Shown: positions 1 to 6,898, counted from the stretch's first letter. The stretch: 11,048 nt of DNA from an uncultured Pseudomonadota bacterium (GCA_937896265.1 CALBMD010000247.1:1-11048), one strand, 5' to 3'. Numbers and translations are program-made. The notes: generated by a model not told the origin, from the letters alone.

Positions 1-1188
1 GACATTGCGGCCTAAAGGGTAGTTTGCTTGAAAGTCTTTGACGAGATCGGCAAAATCTTGCGTCATGTTTGAAGGCTCAAGGTCAGCGCTGCCTCCAAAG
101 ATGCGAGGCACTTCTTGCGCCCAAGACTTAAGCACAAGGCCAAACGCTTGGCGGGTTGCTAAATCCTTATCCCAATTTTGCTTTGAGAGATGTGTTAGAT
201 CGATTGCTTCATCATAGTGAGCTTTGAATTTAGTTTTGAAGGTCGGGTCTTTTTCGCTCAATCTAGTTTTTGTTTCATACCAATTTTTAACTTGAGCGCT
301 TTTTTTAACGAAGTTTTGCTGAAAAAAGGTGCTTGTGCTATCTGGCCAATAGAAGCTCTCGCCTGCAGGAACATCTAAAAGGGCTTTTGTACGCGCTTGT
401 TCATCTTTTGAAAAGGGTACACCATGGCTATCGTGGTTCCCTTCCATAGAGTGAGACCCCTTAGCCATCGTTGTTAGACCCACGATTAAAGTTGGGCTTT
501 TGGTATTGGTTTTCGCTTGAGTGATGGCCTTCTCGATCTGTGTGTGATCATGGCCATCTATTTCAATAACTTTCCATCCTAAGCCGCGATAGACTAAACC
601 AACATCATCAGAAATGGTGCGTTCAATCTCGCCAGAAATCTGACGAGCGTTACGGTCATAGTACCAAATGAGGTTATTTAGCTTAAGGTGACCAGCTAAA
701 GAAGCGGCAGCATAAGTGATATCTTCTTGGTAGCAGCCATCTCCCATTAGGGTCCAGATATGATAGTCATAAAGTTCAGAGCCCAAAGTAGCGGCTAGAT
801 GTTTTTGTGCCATAGCCATCCCTACAGACATACCGCAACCTTGGCCTAAAGGACCTGTAGTGCATTCGACACCAGGCGTAATCCCATACTCAGGGTGACC
901 CGGGGTGCGTGAATGGAGGCGGCGGAATTTCTGTAAGTCAGCAAGTTCTAGCCAACCAATAGCGTAAAGGAAAGCATAAAGGAGCATGGATTCATGGCCA
1001 GCGCTTAAAACAAAGCGATCTCGCCCCAGCCAGTTTGGGTCCTTAGGGTCAAAACGCAGGTGATCTTTAAAAAGGATGGTAGCAAAGTCCATGCTGGACA
1101 TCGCTCCTCCTGTATGGCCTGAATTGGCATGACAAACAGCGTCGATAACTAGTGCTTTAAGGTGGTTGACCAAAATATTGTTATTCAC
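1..1188 (-). CDS. tkt: transketolase, N-terminal part (runs off left edge)
   Basis: Transketolase moves two-carbon ketol units between sugar phosphates (non-oxidative pentose phosphate pathway) using thiamine diphosphate in the cytoplasm. The 396 visible codons cover the whole TPP/PP domain and the beginning of the pyrimidine-binding domain. Visible motifs are NSGHTGG (22-28), RDRFVLSAGHESMLLY (56-71), ECTTGPLGQG (108-117) and the TPP/Mg motif GDG (149-151) ending at YDRN (177-180). Later, GNHDSHG and FGGSADLEPSN are recognisable family stretches. The frame is open to base 1, so about 40% of a normal 650-670 aa protein lies outside. The start is a GTG at 1186-1188: an in-frame TAG lies five codons upstream and a GGGA ribosome site precedes it by about 6 nt. 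The gene is divergent from the tRNA-Leu gene. GHE replaces the GHG of the E. coli enzyme, which I take as subfamily variation. Family assignment is near certain. Confidence 0.96.
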   Translation of the reverse strand, partial: MNNNILVNHLKALVIDAVCHANSGHTGGAMSSMDFATILFKDHLRFDPKDPNWLGRDRFVLSAGHESMLLYAFLYAIGWLELADLQKFRRLHSRTPGHPEYGITPGVECTTGPLGQGCGMSVGMAMAQKHLAATLGSELYDYHIWTLMGDGCYQEDITYAAASLAGHLKLNNLIWYYDRNARQISGEIERTISDDVGLVYRGLGWKVIEIDGHDHTQIEKAITQAKTNTKSPTLIVGLTTMAKGSHSMEGNHDSHGVPFSKDEQARTKALLDVPAGESFYWPDSTSTFFQQNFVKKSAQVKNWYETKTRLSEKDPTFKTKFKAHYDEAIDLTHLSKQNWDKDLATRQAFGLVLKSWAQEVPRIFGGSADLEPSNMTQDFADLVKDFQANYPLGRNV

Positions 1189-1250
1189 TTGAATTCCCGG
1201 CTATAGAGATCTGCGAGGCGGCTTTTGGTTGAAATTACCTTTTGCTAGCA

Positions 1251-1259
1251 ATTTTAGCA
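1251..1259 (-). promoter_or_regulatory. possible extended -10 promoter for tkt
   Basis: Read on the minus strand this is TGC followed by TAAAAT, a TGn-extended -10 with 5 of 6 consensus bases. No good -35 box lies 16-18 bp upstream, which is tolerable for extended -10 promoters. Transcription would begin about 55 nt before the GTG start of tkt. The box sits in short repeats of TTGCTA / TAGCAA (1242-1260), which could instead be a binding site. Seen in sequence only; function is inferred. Confidence 0.3.
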
Positions 1260-1291
1260 AGCGCCCATGCTGGATGCGTCGTCACAATGGA

Positions 1292-1312
1292 GAGGTCTTT
1301 GACCTCGTTTTT
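1292..1312 (+). other. perfect 6-3-6 inverted repeat followed by a T-run
   Basis: GAGGTC, a TTT spacer and GACCTC form a perfect inverted repeat (1292-1306), followed on the plus strand by GTTTTT. It lies between two divergent promoters, with no plus-strand gene upstream whose transcript it could end. Possible roles are a short intrinsic terminator, an operator upstream of the tkt promoter, or part of a small transcript. Only the symmetry is directly seen. Confidence 0.35.
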
Positions 1313-1355
1313 AAGGAGGAGCACTTTATTTTGAAAAAGTAATTGATCTCTGGTC

Positions 1356-1384
1356 TTGACAGGTGGCTTTAAGCTAGTTAGATT
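1356..1384 (+). promoter_or_regulatory. sigma70-type promoter of tRNA-Leu
   Basis: A perfect TTGACA -35 box (1356-1361) is followed after exactly 17 bp by TAGATT (1379-1384), a 4 of 6 match to TATAAT. The predicted transcription start near 1391 is 6-7 nt before the mature tRNA 5' end. The stretch after the -10 box (ACCGAGC) is rather GC-rich, as in stable-RNA promoters under stringent control; that regulation is inference. Confidence 0.65.
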
Positions 1385-1397
1385 ACCGAGCTATCAC

Positions 1398-1484
1398 GCT
1401 CGAGTGGTGGAATAGGTAGACACACAAGACTTAAAATCTTGCGAGGGCAACCTCGTGCCAGTTCAAGTCTGGCCTCGAGCACCA
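1398..1484 (+). tRNA. tRNA-Leu (anticodon UAA)
   Basis: This is a class II tRNA of 87 nt including an encoded CCA end. Acceptor GCTCGAG (1398-1404) pairs with CTCGAGC (1474-1480), followed by discriminator A and CCA (1482-1484). The anticodon stem CAAGA/TCTTG (1425-1429/1437-1441) encloses the loop CTTAAAA, with anticodon TAA at 1432-1434, reading UUA and UUG. The long variable arm (about 1442-1455) has a GAGG/CCTC stem. The T arm GCCAG-TTCAAGT-CTGGC (1457-1473) is perfect. It has its own promoter immediately upstream. No convincing terminator follows, and the 3' 22 nt overlap the end of the convergent metalloprotease gene. Confidence 0.98.
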
Positions 1485-2230
1485 GTCAAAAATCTTCTTC
1501 GATTTCCCACTAAAGCAAAAATTAGAGGCAATGAGAGCAAAAGCCAAATATTGCTTTTGCTAGGCTGGTTAGAATGAATCGCAGCTAATGCCCCGCATTG
1601 AGCTAGCTCTTTAGGCTTGCTAGCATACTCAGGGTCTGGATAGAGATAGATAGCGCCAGCAATATCGTCCTCGCCTAACTTGAGGTTTTTAGAAGTCCGC
1701 GAATAGCCCATAATAGCATCGTAGTTCGAGTGGTTGTGGCCAAGTCCTAGGCAGTGGCCCAATTCGTGGATCAAAGTAAAAGCAAGATCTTTAGCTTTCA
1801 CACTACTTCTCGATAAGCGGATATCGCAGTCATGAATGATGCCATCGTCATCAGTTTGTGGTGATGCTGAGGCAACACTGCTTAAGCTTTGGTTTGTTTT
1901 TGCTTGAATTGTATGCCTGTCATCTTCTGAGTCAATATTAACCTCAGAATCTTCAATGAGAGTAAGCTGGACAAAAGCTCCCGGGATTTCATTCCATTTA
2001 TTAAAAGAAAAAAGCAAAATCTCTTTCATTACATCATGATCATTTGTGCCAGTTAGCTGGGTTCCTTCAAAAAGATCTTTGTTTTTAATGCTTGGGTAGC
2101 TGCCATCCCAATGAAAAGTTACTATTGGGTTATCTGGCGTTGCATCAAGCGTAGCTTTATTCGAACTAATGAGTGCAAACCCAGTTGTGTAGAGAAAGCA
2201 TACTGCAAGCAGAATCACTTTGCCGAGCAT
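1463..2230 (-). CDS. secreted matrixin-like zinc metalloprotease with C-terminal anchor/sorting tail
   Basis: A 255-aa exported metalloprotease (numbering from the chosen start). The N-terminus MLGKVILLAVCFLYTTGFAL is a signal peptide. The catalytic site HELGHCLGLGH (155-165) is the HExxHxxGxxH zinc motif of metzincins. It is followed by a Met-turn, AIMGYS with M174, and by GEDDIAGAIYLYP, the usual end of matrixin domains. The C-terminus has a Cys (212, in AQCGAL), a polar stretch, a hydrophobic segment (about 228-242) and RRR (244-246). This Cys–TM–basic layout resembles CTERM sorting tails such as MYXO-CTERM. I chose the ATG at 2230 because it follows GAGG with 5-nt spacing and directly begins a signal peptide. 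An upstream in-frame start at 2275 would add 15 residues and overlap the preceding gene by 38 bp. The gene starts 7 nt after its upstream neighbour, and its stop lies inside the convergent tRNA. Substrate unknown. Confidence 0.87.
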   Translation of the reverse strand: MLGKVILLAVCFLYTTGFALISSNKATLDATPDNPIVTFHWDGSYPSIKNKDLFEGTQLTGTNDHDVMKEILLFSFNKWNEIPGAFVQLTLIEDSEVNIDSEDDRHTIQAKTNQSLSSVASASPQTDDDGIIHDCDIRLSRSSVKAKDLAFTLIHELGHCLGLGHNHSNYDAIMGYSRTSKNLKLGEDDIAGAIYLYPDPEYASKPKELAQCGALAAIHSNQPSKSNIWLLLSLPLIFALVGNRRRFLTGARGQT

Positions 2231-2235
2231 AAAGG

Positions 2236-2239
2236 CCTC
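2236..2239 (-). promoter_or_regulatory. ribosome binding site deciding the metalloprotease start
   Basis: GAGG on the minus strand, 5 nt before the ATG at 2230. It overlaps the TGA stop of the upstream gene, so the two genes are probably translationally coupled. It favours the start at 2230 over the one at 2275. Confidence 0.6.
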
Positions 2240-2675
2240 ACTGTTTAAAAAGGACGATACCAGCGCGGATAGCATAGGGTTGTATAAGTCCGGAACTACT
2301 TATTCCAAAAGCTTTTTTATATTCGATATTAAAACAAAGTAAGCCACAGGTCTCATAACCCATTGCTGCATAAGCGCCCGGGCCGACACCATTGAAGTCT
2401 ATGACAGCGCCTAAGCCAGAGGAGAAATAAGTGCCATTTGTAAAGGTTAGTCGTTTGCCATAGAAGAGGCCAGGGATAACACCAAAGGTAAATTCTGATT
2501 TTGCCGCTGTTAACCACACGACTTCGTAATCTAAGGGATTAATTGGTGGTATAGAGGCTGGATTTGGGCCACCGCCACCGCCAGCGACAGGTCCTATATG
2601 AATAGCAACATCAGCTAGTAAAGCTAAGGATTTTATCGTGCAAACTAAAATCAAAATACTACGCAGTAAGATCAA
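2238..2675 (-). CDS. exported Gly-rich barrel-like protein, function unknown
   Basis: I do not recognise a named family. The 145-aa product has a signal peptide (about 1-21, ending ALLA before DVA), a mature N-terminus with a run of five glycines (32-36) and Pro-rich PNPASIPPINP (37-47). After that come alternating hydrophobic/polar stretches rich in Gly and aromatic residues (FTFGVIPGLFYGKRLTF, YAIRAGIVLF), which look like outer-membrane beta strands. It contains a CGLLC pair (Cys110, Cys114), which could form a disulfide or bind a metal. The start is a TTG at 2673-2675, supported by GAGGA 5 nt upstream; no ATG or GTG would preserve the signal peptide. It is the middle gene of a three-gene minus-strand run, 29 nt after the first gene and 7 nt before the metalloprotease. 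The barrel idea is inference from composition. At 145 aa it could hold at most a small barrel. Confidence 0.75.
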   Translation of the reverse strand: MILLRSILILVCTIKSLALLADVAIHIGPVAGGGGGPNPASIPPINPLDYEVVWLTAAKSEFTFGVIPGLFYGKRLTFTNGTYFSSGLGAVIDFNGVGPGAYAAMGYETCGLLCFNIEYKKAFGISSSGLIQPYAIRAGIVLFKQ

Positions 2676-2680
2676 TTAGG

Positions 2681-2685
2681 TCCTC
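2681..2685 (-). promoter_or_regulatory. ribosome binding site supporting a TTG start
   Basis: GAGGA on the minus strand lies 5 nt before the TTG at 2675. This placement is why the rare start is accepted. Confidence 0.55.
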
Positions 2686-2704
2686 GAATTAAAGTGAGGA
2701 ATAA

Positions 2705-3241
2705 CTAGATATTGGCTCTAGCCCCCAATAATAGGTATTCTTTTCTCCCCGTTGCTAAAAGGATGCCACTTTCGCCTGCGGGCATAATCAAAGATTCCCA
2801 GTTTAGTTCAATGATAAAAGGCGCATTAGTCCAGATGATGTAATTGACCCCAAGAAGAGCGCCAAAGTTACTGCTGTTTTCAGAGTTGTTGAAAGAAGCA
2901 TCCTTATCTTTTGTGTAGGCCACAACCGTGGTTTGGAGAAGATAGCCAAGCCCAATCTTGGCTCCTAGCTTCTCGGAAGAAAAAAGTTTCACTGGAAAAC
3001 GTCTTGAAAACGCCAGGGTGTGGGTTTTTTGATATACTGGACCAAAGGTTCTTCCGTAAAAATAGTAACCTAACTGCCAGTCATCAACACCAACATTAAG
3101 GTTGACGGTTGGGCTAATGCGGTCGTCACCTTGTTCGACGATGCCATAGCCTAAGCCGACAGAGTAATCTTGAGCAAATAGCGAGGTGCTTACTTGGAAC
3201 AAACAGGAAAAAATGAAAAGGTAAGTCGCAGTAGAATTCAC
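2705..3241 (-). CDS. putative outer-membrane beta-barrel protein
   Basis: A 178-aa exported protein of unknown function. Residues 1-23 form a signal peptide, with LFA before QDYS as the likely cleavage site. The mature part alternates short Gly/aromatic strands and polar turns (YSVGLGYGIVEQG, WQLGYYFYGRTFG, AKIGLGYLLQTTVVAYT, FGALLGVNYIIW, YLLLGARANI), typical of small outer-membrane barrels. About 150 mature residues would fit an 8-stranded barrel. The start is GTG at 3239-3241, needed to keep the signal peptide; a GGGAA lies about 9 nt upstream. It heads the run that ends with the metalloprotease. Its first 48 bp overlap, head to head, the start of the plus-strand HD-GYP gene, so its promoter must lie inside that gene's coding sequence. 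No clear promoter boxes were seen there. Confidence 0.75.
   Translation of the reverse strand: MNSTATYLFIFSCLFQVSTSLFAQDYSVGLGYGIVEQGDDRISPTVNLNVGVDDWQLGYYFYGRTFGPVYQKTHTLAFSRRFPVKLFSSEKLGAKIGLGYLLQTTVVAYTKDKDASFNNSENSSNFGALLGVNYIIWTNAPFIIELNWESLIMPAGESGILLATGRKEYLLLGARANI
3183..3188 (+). promoter_or_regulatory. ribosome binding site supporting a TTG start
   Basis: GAGGTG lies 5 nt before the TTG at 3194. No other start codon in this frame near the N-terminus has such a site, so it decides the start of the HD-GYP gene. Confidence 0.5.
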
Positions 3242-4201
3242 AAGTATACATTCCCAGTTGAGGAAAAATTATTAGCGAAATTCAGTATTTCCGAACTCGC
3301 CGCGAATTCAGTCACAGATTTTGATTTATTTACAAAAATCAATGACACTTGGTTCCTGTACGCTAGTTCAGGCTATTTCTGGCGCTCTAATGAAATAAGC
3401 CGATTAAAAAAATATGGGATCCATTTTTTTCATTATAGCACGACTGAGCAAAAGAGAGTTGAAACGTATCGAGCGCTTGGGACATTAGAGCTTGGCGCCA
3501 AACTAGACCCTGGACTCTCAGTTGAAGAGCGTCTTAGGTTTCTTATGCAAAAGTCAGCTGGACTAACAGAGCTGCTTTTTACATGCAGCTTAGGACCTAG
3601 TTTTATCATCCACGCTAAACAAATAGTAAATGATCTTTTGCAAATGCTTCTTGAAGACGAACCGGTGCTTGTACACATGAAAGATCTTTCAGTTGGTTCA
3701 AGCTACTTTAATGAACATGGTTTTAAAGTAGCAGCCTTTGCTTTGACTCTAGCAATCAAATTAACTCTGCGCGACCCAGCTCACTTGCTTCAGATTGGTC
3801 TTGGAGCTCTTTTGCATGATGTGGGGCAGGTCCAGTTTGGAAAAGAAATGCTTTTTCGTCCGGCTAAACTTGATCTTGATGAGACAAAGAGGATGATTAA
3901 GCATCCAATCTATGGTGCTTTGGAGCTTGAGCAATTCCATGTTGATTTTATTACTGCCCAAATTGTGCAACAGCATCACGAGCGCTTAGATGGGTCAGGG
4001 TATCCTCAGGGTATGCAGCGCTATGAAATCCTCCCTGAAGTGGTAGTTGTCATGATCGCTGATATCTATGATGGATTAGTATCAAGCCGCCCATACCAAG
4101 ACAAAGTAAACCATAGTCAAGCTATTGATGCCCTAAGATCTAAGTATCAGAAGAAGATTGATCAGGATTTTGTTAGAGCAGCCTCGGAAGTATTTCCTTA
4201 G
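3194..4201 (+). CDS. HD-GYP domain protein (putative cyclic-di-nucleotide phosphodiesterase)
   Basis: HD-GYP proteins hydrolyse cyclic di-GMP, or act as its sensors, in the cytoplasm. This 335-aa protein has an N-terminal alpha/beta module (about 20-95, beginning YTFPVEEKLLAKFSISELA), a helical middle, and an HD-GYP domain from about 165 to the end. Visible metal and substrate residues are H175, H208-D209, H237, H261-H262 in QQHHERLDGSGYP (GYP loop 269-271), and D290 in ADIYDGLVSSRPY. The usual HDxGK reads HDVGQ (Q212), so a conserved Lys is lost although the metal ligands remain; activity could be altered. There is no receiver or transmembrane segment. The TTG start is chosen for its ribosome site. 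Its 5' end overlaps the divergent barrel gene by 48 bp; if a later start is used, the overlap shrinks. Fold assignment is confident, enzymatic activity less so. Confidence 0.87.
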   Translation: MEQTGKNEKVSRSRIHKYTFPVEEKLLAKFSISELAANSVTDFDLFTKINDTWFLYASSGYFWRSNEISRLKKYGIHFFHYSTTEQKRVETYRALGTLELGAKLDPGLSVEERLRFLMQKSAGLTELLFTCSLGPSFIIHAKQIVNDLLQMLLEDEPVLVHMKDLSVGSSYFNEHGFKVAAFALTLAIKLTLRDPAHLLQIGLGALLHDVGQVQFGKEMLFRPAKLDLDETKRMIKHPIYGALELEQFHVDFITAQIVQQHHERLDGSGYPQGMQRYEILPEVVVVMIADIYDGLVSSRPYQDKVNHSQAIDALRSKYQKKIDQDFVRAASEVFP

Positions 4202-4330
4202 CTCTGTCATCTGTAAAGTTTCCTCCTAAAACCTCCAGCGGCTTTTTGATTATTTCCTGAATAACTTGCGCCATTACTCAAAATTTGCTACGTTCGGCAA
4301 CATTATAGTGAAAAAATAAAGGGACATTCT

Positions 4331-6016
4331 ATGTCAACGGTCGATGATAAAAAAATTATATTTTCGATGGTCGGGGTCGGTAAGACTCATGGTACTAGCG
4401 AAGTTCTCAAAGATATTTCTCTGTCGTTTTATCTCGGGGCAAAAATAGGTGTCCTAGGATTAAACGGCTCTGGAAAAAGTACCTTATTGCGCATTATGGC
4501 TGGTGTAGAGAAAGGATATCGTGGTGAGGTTCATCGATCAGAAGGTATTAGCTTTGGTCTTTTAATGCAAGAGCCAGAGCTTGACCCTAAGCTTACTGTA
4601 CGAGATGAAGTTGCTCAAGGGGTAAAGGAAATCACTGATCTTCTCGCTAAATTTGATCAGATTAATGCACGATTTGGCGAAGATCTAGATGGCGACCAAA
4701 TGGAAAAGCTTATTGCTGAGCAAGCTAAGGTACAAGATCGCTTGGATAAGCTTGATGCTTGGAATCTTGATGATCGACTTAACTTTGCGATGGAAGCACT
4801 TTGTTGCCCACCCAAAGACCGTTTAGTTTCTGATTTATCCGGTGGTGAAAGGCGTCGTGTCGCTCTTTGTCGTCTGCTAATTCAAGAGCCTGATGTGCTG
4901 CTGCTTGATGAGCCAACAAACCATTTAGATGCTCTTTCTGTTGCTTGGCTTGAAAAGCATTTGAAAGCTTATAAAGGTACTGTTATTGCTGTGACCCATG
5001 ATCGTTATTTTTTGGATAATGTGGCTGGCTGGATTTTAGAGCTAGACAGAGGGCATGGCATTCCTTTTAAAGGCAATTATTCTTCTTGGCTTGAGCAAAA
5101 GCAGAAACGTCTAGCTATCGAAGCTAAAGCTGATGACCGCCGTGCGCGGCAGTTAGAGCGCGAGCTTGAGTGGGTTCGTATGGCACCCAAGGCGCGGCAG
5201 GCAAAAAATAAGGCTAGGATTAAATCTTATGAGAATTTATTGAATCAAGAGCAAGAACAAGTAGCCAAAGACCTCAAGATCTATATCCCACCAGGACCAC
5301 ATTTAGGCGACTTAGTTATCGAGGCAACTGGTATTTCAAAAGCTTTTGGTGCTAAGACGCTTTATCAAGACTTGAGCTTTAATCTGCCTAAAGGGGCTAT
5401 TGTTGGTATTGTTGGTCCAAATGGCGCCGGTAAGACAACGCTTTTCCAGATGCTTGTAGGGAATGAAAAGCCAGATAAAGGCGAAATCAGACTTGGATCG
5501 TCGGTTAAGCTAGGATTTATGGAGCAATCACGAGCTAGTCTTGACCCAGAGAAAACAATCTATGAGGTAATCTCTGGTGGTCGCGATACAGTTACTGTTG
5601 GTAAGAGAGAAGTTAATGCTCGCGCTTATGTTGCTACATTTAACTTTTCTGGCCAAGAGCAACAGAAAAAAGTTGGTGTTTTGTCTGGAGGTGAAAGAAA
5701 CCGTGTTCAGATGGCTCTCTTGCTAAAAGCAGGTGCTAACGTCATTCTTTTGGATGAACCATCTAACGATTTGGATGTAAACACCCTTAGAGCTCTTGAA
5801 GATGGTATCTTGAATTTTGCTGGCTGTGTCATGGTTATTAGCCATGATCGCTGGTTTTTAGATCGTGTTTGTACTCACATGATGGTTTTTGAAGATGATG
5901 GGAAAGTTGAGTGGTGGGAAGGTACTTACTCAGAATATGAAGAACATATTGCGGCAAACTCCGCAGGTGATGGCCCTGGTGGCAAAGTAGTTCGTTATAA
6001 AGGAATAAAACGTTAG
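4331..6016 (+). CDS. ettA: energy-dependent translational throttle protein EttA (ABC-F ATPase)
   Basis: EttA is a soluble ABC-F protein that binds the ribosomal E site and gates the first steps of elongation according to ATP/ADP. The 561-aa product has two ABC domains and no membrane segment, close to the 555 aa of E. coli EttA. First domain: Walker A GLNGSGKS (43-50), signature LSGGERRR (169-176), Walker B VLLLDEPTNHLD (189-200), H-switch VTHDR (221-225). The charged linker (about 245-320), including WVRMAPKARQAKNKAR, is the P-site tRNA interaction motif. Second domain: GPNGAGKT (362-369), LSGGERNR (451-458), VILLDEPSNDLD (471-482), ISHDR (503-507). The ending VVRYKGIKR resembles the EttA C-terminus. 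The ATG has AAAGGGA about 6 nt upstream. A TATAGT at 4304-4309 could be a -10 box, but no -35 fits at normal spacing. It is 14 nt from the prenyl synthase gene and likely cotranscribed with it. Confidence 0.97.
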   Translation: MSTVDDKKIIFSMVGVGKTHGTSEVLKDISLSFYLGAKIGVLGLNGSGKSTLLRIMAGVEKGYRGEVHRSEGISFGLLMQEPELDPKLTVRDEVAQGVKEITDLLAKFDQINARFGEDLDGDQMEKLIAEQAKVQDRLDKLDAWNLDDRLNFAMEALCCPPKDRLVSDLSGGERRRVALCRLLIQEPDVLLLDEPTNHLDALSVAWLEKHLKAYKGTVIAVTHDRYFLDNVAGWILELDRGHGIPFKGNYSSWLEQKQKRLAIEAKADDRRARQLERELEWVRMAPKARQAKNKARIKSYENLLNQEQEQVAKDLKIYIPPGPHLGDLVIEATGISKAFGAKTLYQDLSFNLPKGAIVGIVGPNGAGKTTLFQMLVGNEKPDKGEIRLGSSVKLGFMEQSRASLDPEKTIYEVISGGRDTVTVGKREVNARAYVATFNFSGQEQQKKVGVLSGGERNRVQMALLLKAGANVILLDEPSNDLDVNTLRALEDGILNFAGCVMVISHDRWFLDRVCTHMMVFEDDGKVEWWEGTYSEYEEHIAANSAGDGPGGKVVRYKGIKR

Positions 6017-6030
6017 CTGGAGGTGGCTAG

Positions 6031-6888
6031 ATGCTTGATGTTTATCGTGAGCAGTTTGAAACTGCCTGGCAGAGCTTTATTCCAACTTTTTATAATAAAG
6101 ACAGCGTATTGCATCAAGCTTGTCGCTATGCTCTTGTAGGTAGTGGCAAGCGCCTACGGCCAATTTTAGCCCTTATGTCATGTGAAATTTTAGGGGGTAG
6201 CAATAAAGACGTCCTGCCAGCTTGCTATGCTTTAGAGATGATTCATACCTATAGCTTAGTGCATGATGATTTACCTTGTTTAGATAACGATGATCTAAGG
6301 CGGGGGCGTCCAACTGTTCATAAAAAGTTTGACGAGCCTTTTGCTCTTTTGGTTGGGGATGCTTTGCTGACAGATGCTTTTTCTGTGCTTGCGGAAAGCC
6401 CTGTTGCTGCTGAACAACGCATGCTGATGGTTGCTGAGCTTGCACTCGCTGCTGGTGGGCGTGGTATGGTGCTAGGGCAAAGTTTGGATGTTTTTTGGAC
6501 TAATCGAGAAGGTTTGCTTTTAGATCATGTCACCCAAATTCATCTTGGCAAGACAGCGCAGTTAACTGGCGCTGCTTGTGCTCTAGGTGCCTTAAGCGGT
6601 CAAGCAACTGAAGAAACAGCCAAAGTTTTTCATCGCATTGGTGAAAATTTGGGCATAGCTTTTCAACTTATTGATGATTTGCTTGATGACCAAGAAGGAA
6701 CGGGTAAGACAAAAGGTAAGGATGCTATGCAAAAAAAACCTACAAGTCTACAAGTTTTATCGCGCCAAGAAGTGCAGAAATTAGCTGATCAAAAAACACA
6801 AGCCCTTATAGCCGATCTTTCCGCTTTCGGCGAAAAAGCAGGAAATATGATAGATCTCTGCCGTGTTCTTCTCTCGCGTCAAATCTAG
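6031..6888 (+). CDS. ispA: polyprenyl (farnesyl/geranylgeranyl) diphosphate synthase, IspA-like
   Basis: Condenses isopentenyl diphosphate with allylic diphosphates to make farnesyl or geranylgeranyl diphosphate, the precursor of undecaprenyl phosphate, quinone tails and hopanoids. At 285 aa it is near the 299 aa of E. coli IspA. Visible family motifs are GSGKRLRP (37-44), the first Asp-rich motif DDLPCLDNDDLRRGRP (79-94) with the two-residue insertion of bacterial type enzymes, HLGKTAQLTGAA (171-182), and the second Asp-rich motif LIDDLLDD (213-220) followed by GKTKGKDAMQKKPTS. TYSLVHDD before the first motif is like IspA and favours C15 product, but chain length cannot be settled by eye. 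A strong GGAGGTG ribosome site lies 5 nt before the ATG. Neither dxs nor xseB, common ispA neighbours, is present. Confidence 0.93.
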   Translation: MLDVYREQFETAWQSFIPTFYNKDSVLHQACRYALVGSGKRLRPILALMSCEILGGSNKDVLPACYALEMIHTYSLVHDDLPCLDNDDLRRGRPTVHKKFDEPFALLVGDALLTDAFSVLAESPVAAEQRMLMVAELALAAGGRGMVLGQSLDVFWTNREGLLLDHVTQIHLGKTAQLTGAACALGALSGQATEETAKVFHRIGENLGIAFQLIDDLLDDQEGTGKTKGKDAMQKKPTSLQVLSRQEVQKLADQKTQALIADLSAFGEKAGNMIDLCRVLLSRQI

Positions 6889-6898
6889 CCATTATCCC

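Noticed and set aside
1398..1484. tRNA-Leu as the attachment site of an integrated element
   Set aside because: No integrase gene and no second copy of the tRNA 3' end noticed in the window; kept only as a suggestion in the overlap finding.
1488..1510. AAATC-TTCTTC-GATTT hairpin after the tRNA as its terminator
   Set aside because: A five-bp AT-rich stem with no T-run is too weak to call.
2231..2275. Upstream start at 2275 for the metalloprotease
   Set aside because: It would put 15 polar residues before the signal peptide and overlap the previous gene; the ATG at 2230 has a well-placed GAGG.
2911..3099. Plus-strand frame inside the first barrel gene
   Set aside because: The opposite strand encodes a protein with a signal peptide and regular beta pattern; this one has no start signal or recognisable features.
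3433..3979. Two minus-strand frames inside the HD-GYP gene
   Set aside because: Antisense to a well-supported conserved domain; no ribosome sites or motifs.
6173..6445. Minus-strand frame inside ispA
   Set aside because: Antisense shadow of the Asp-rich motif region; Gln/His-rich composition typical of such shadows.
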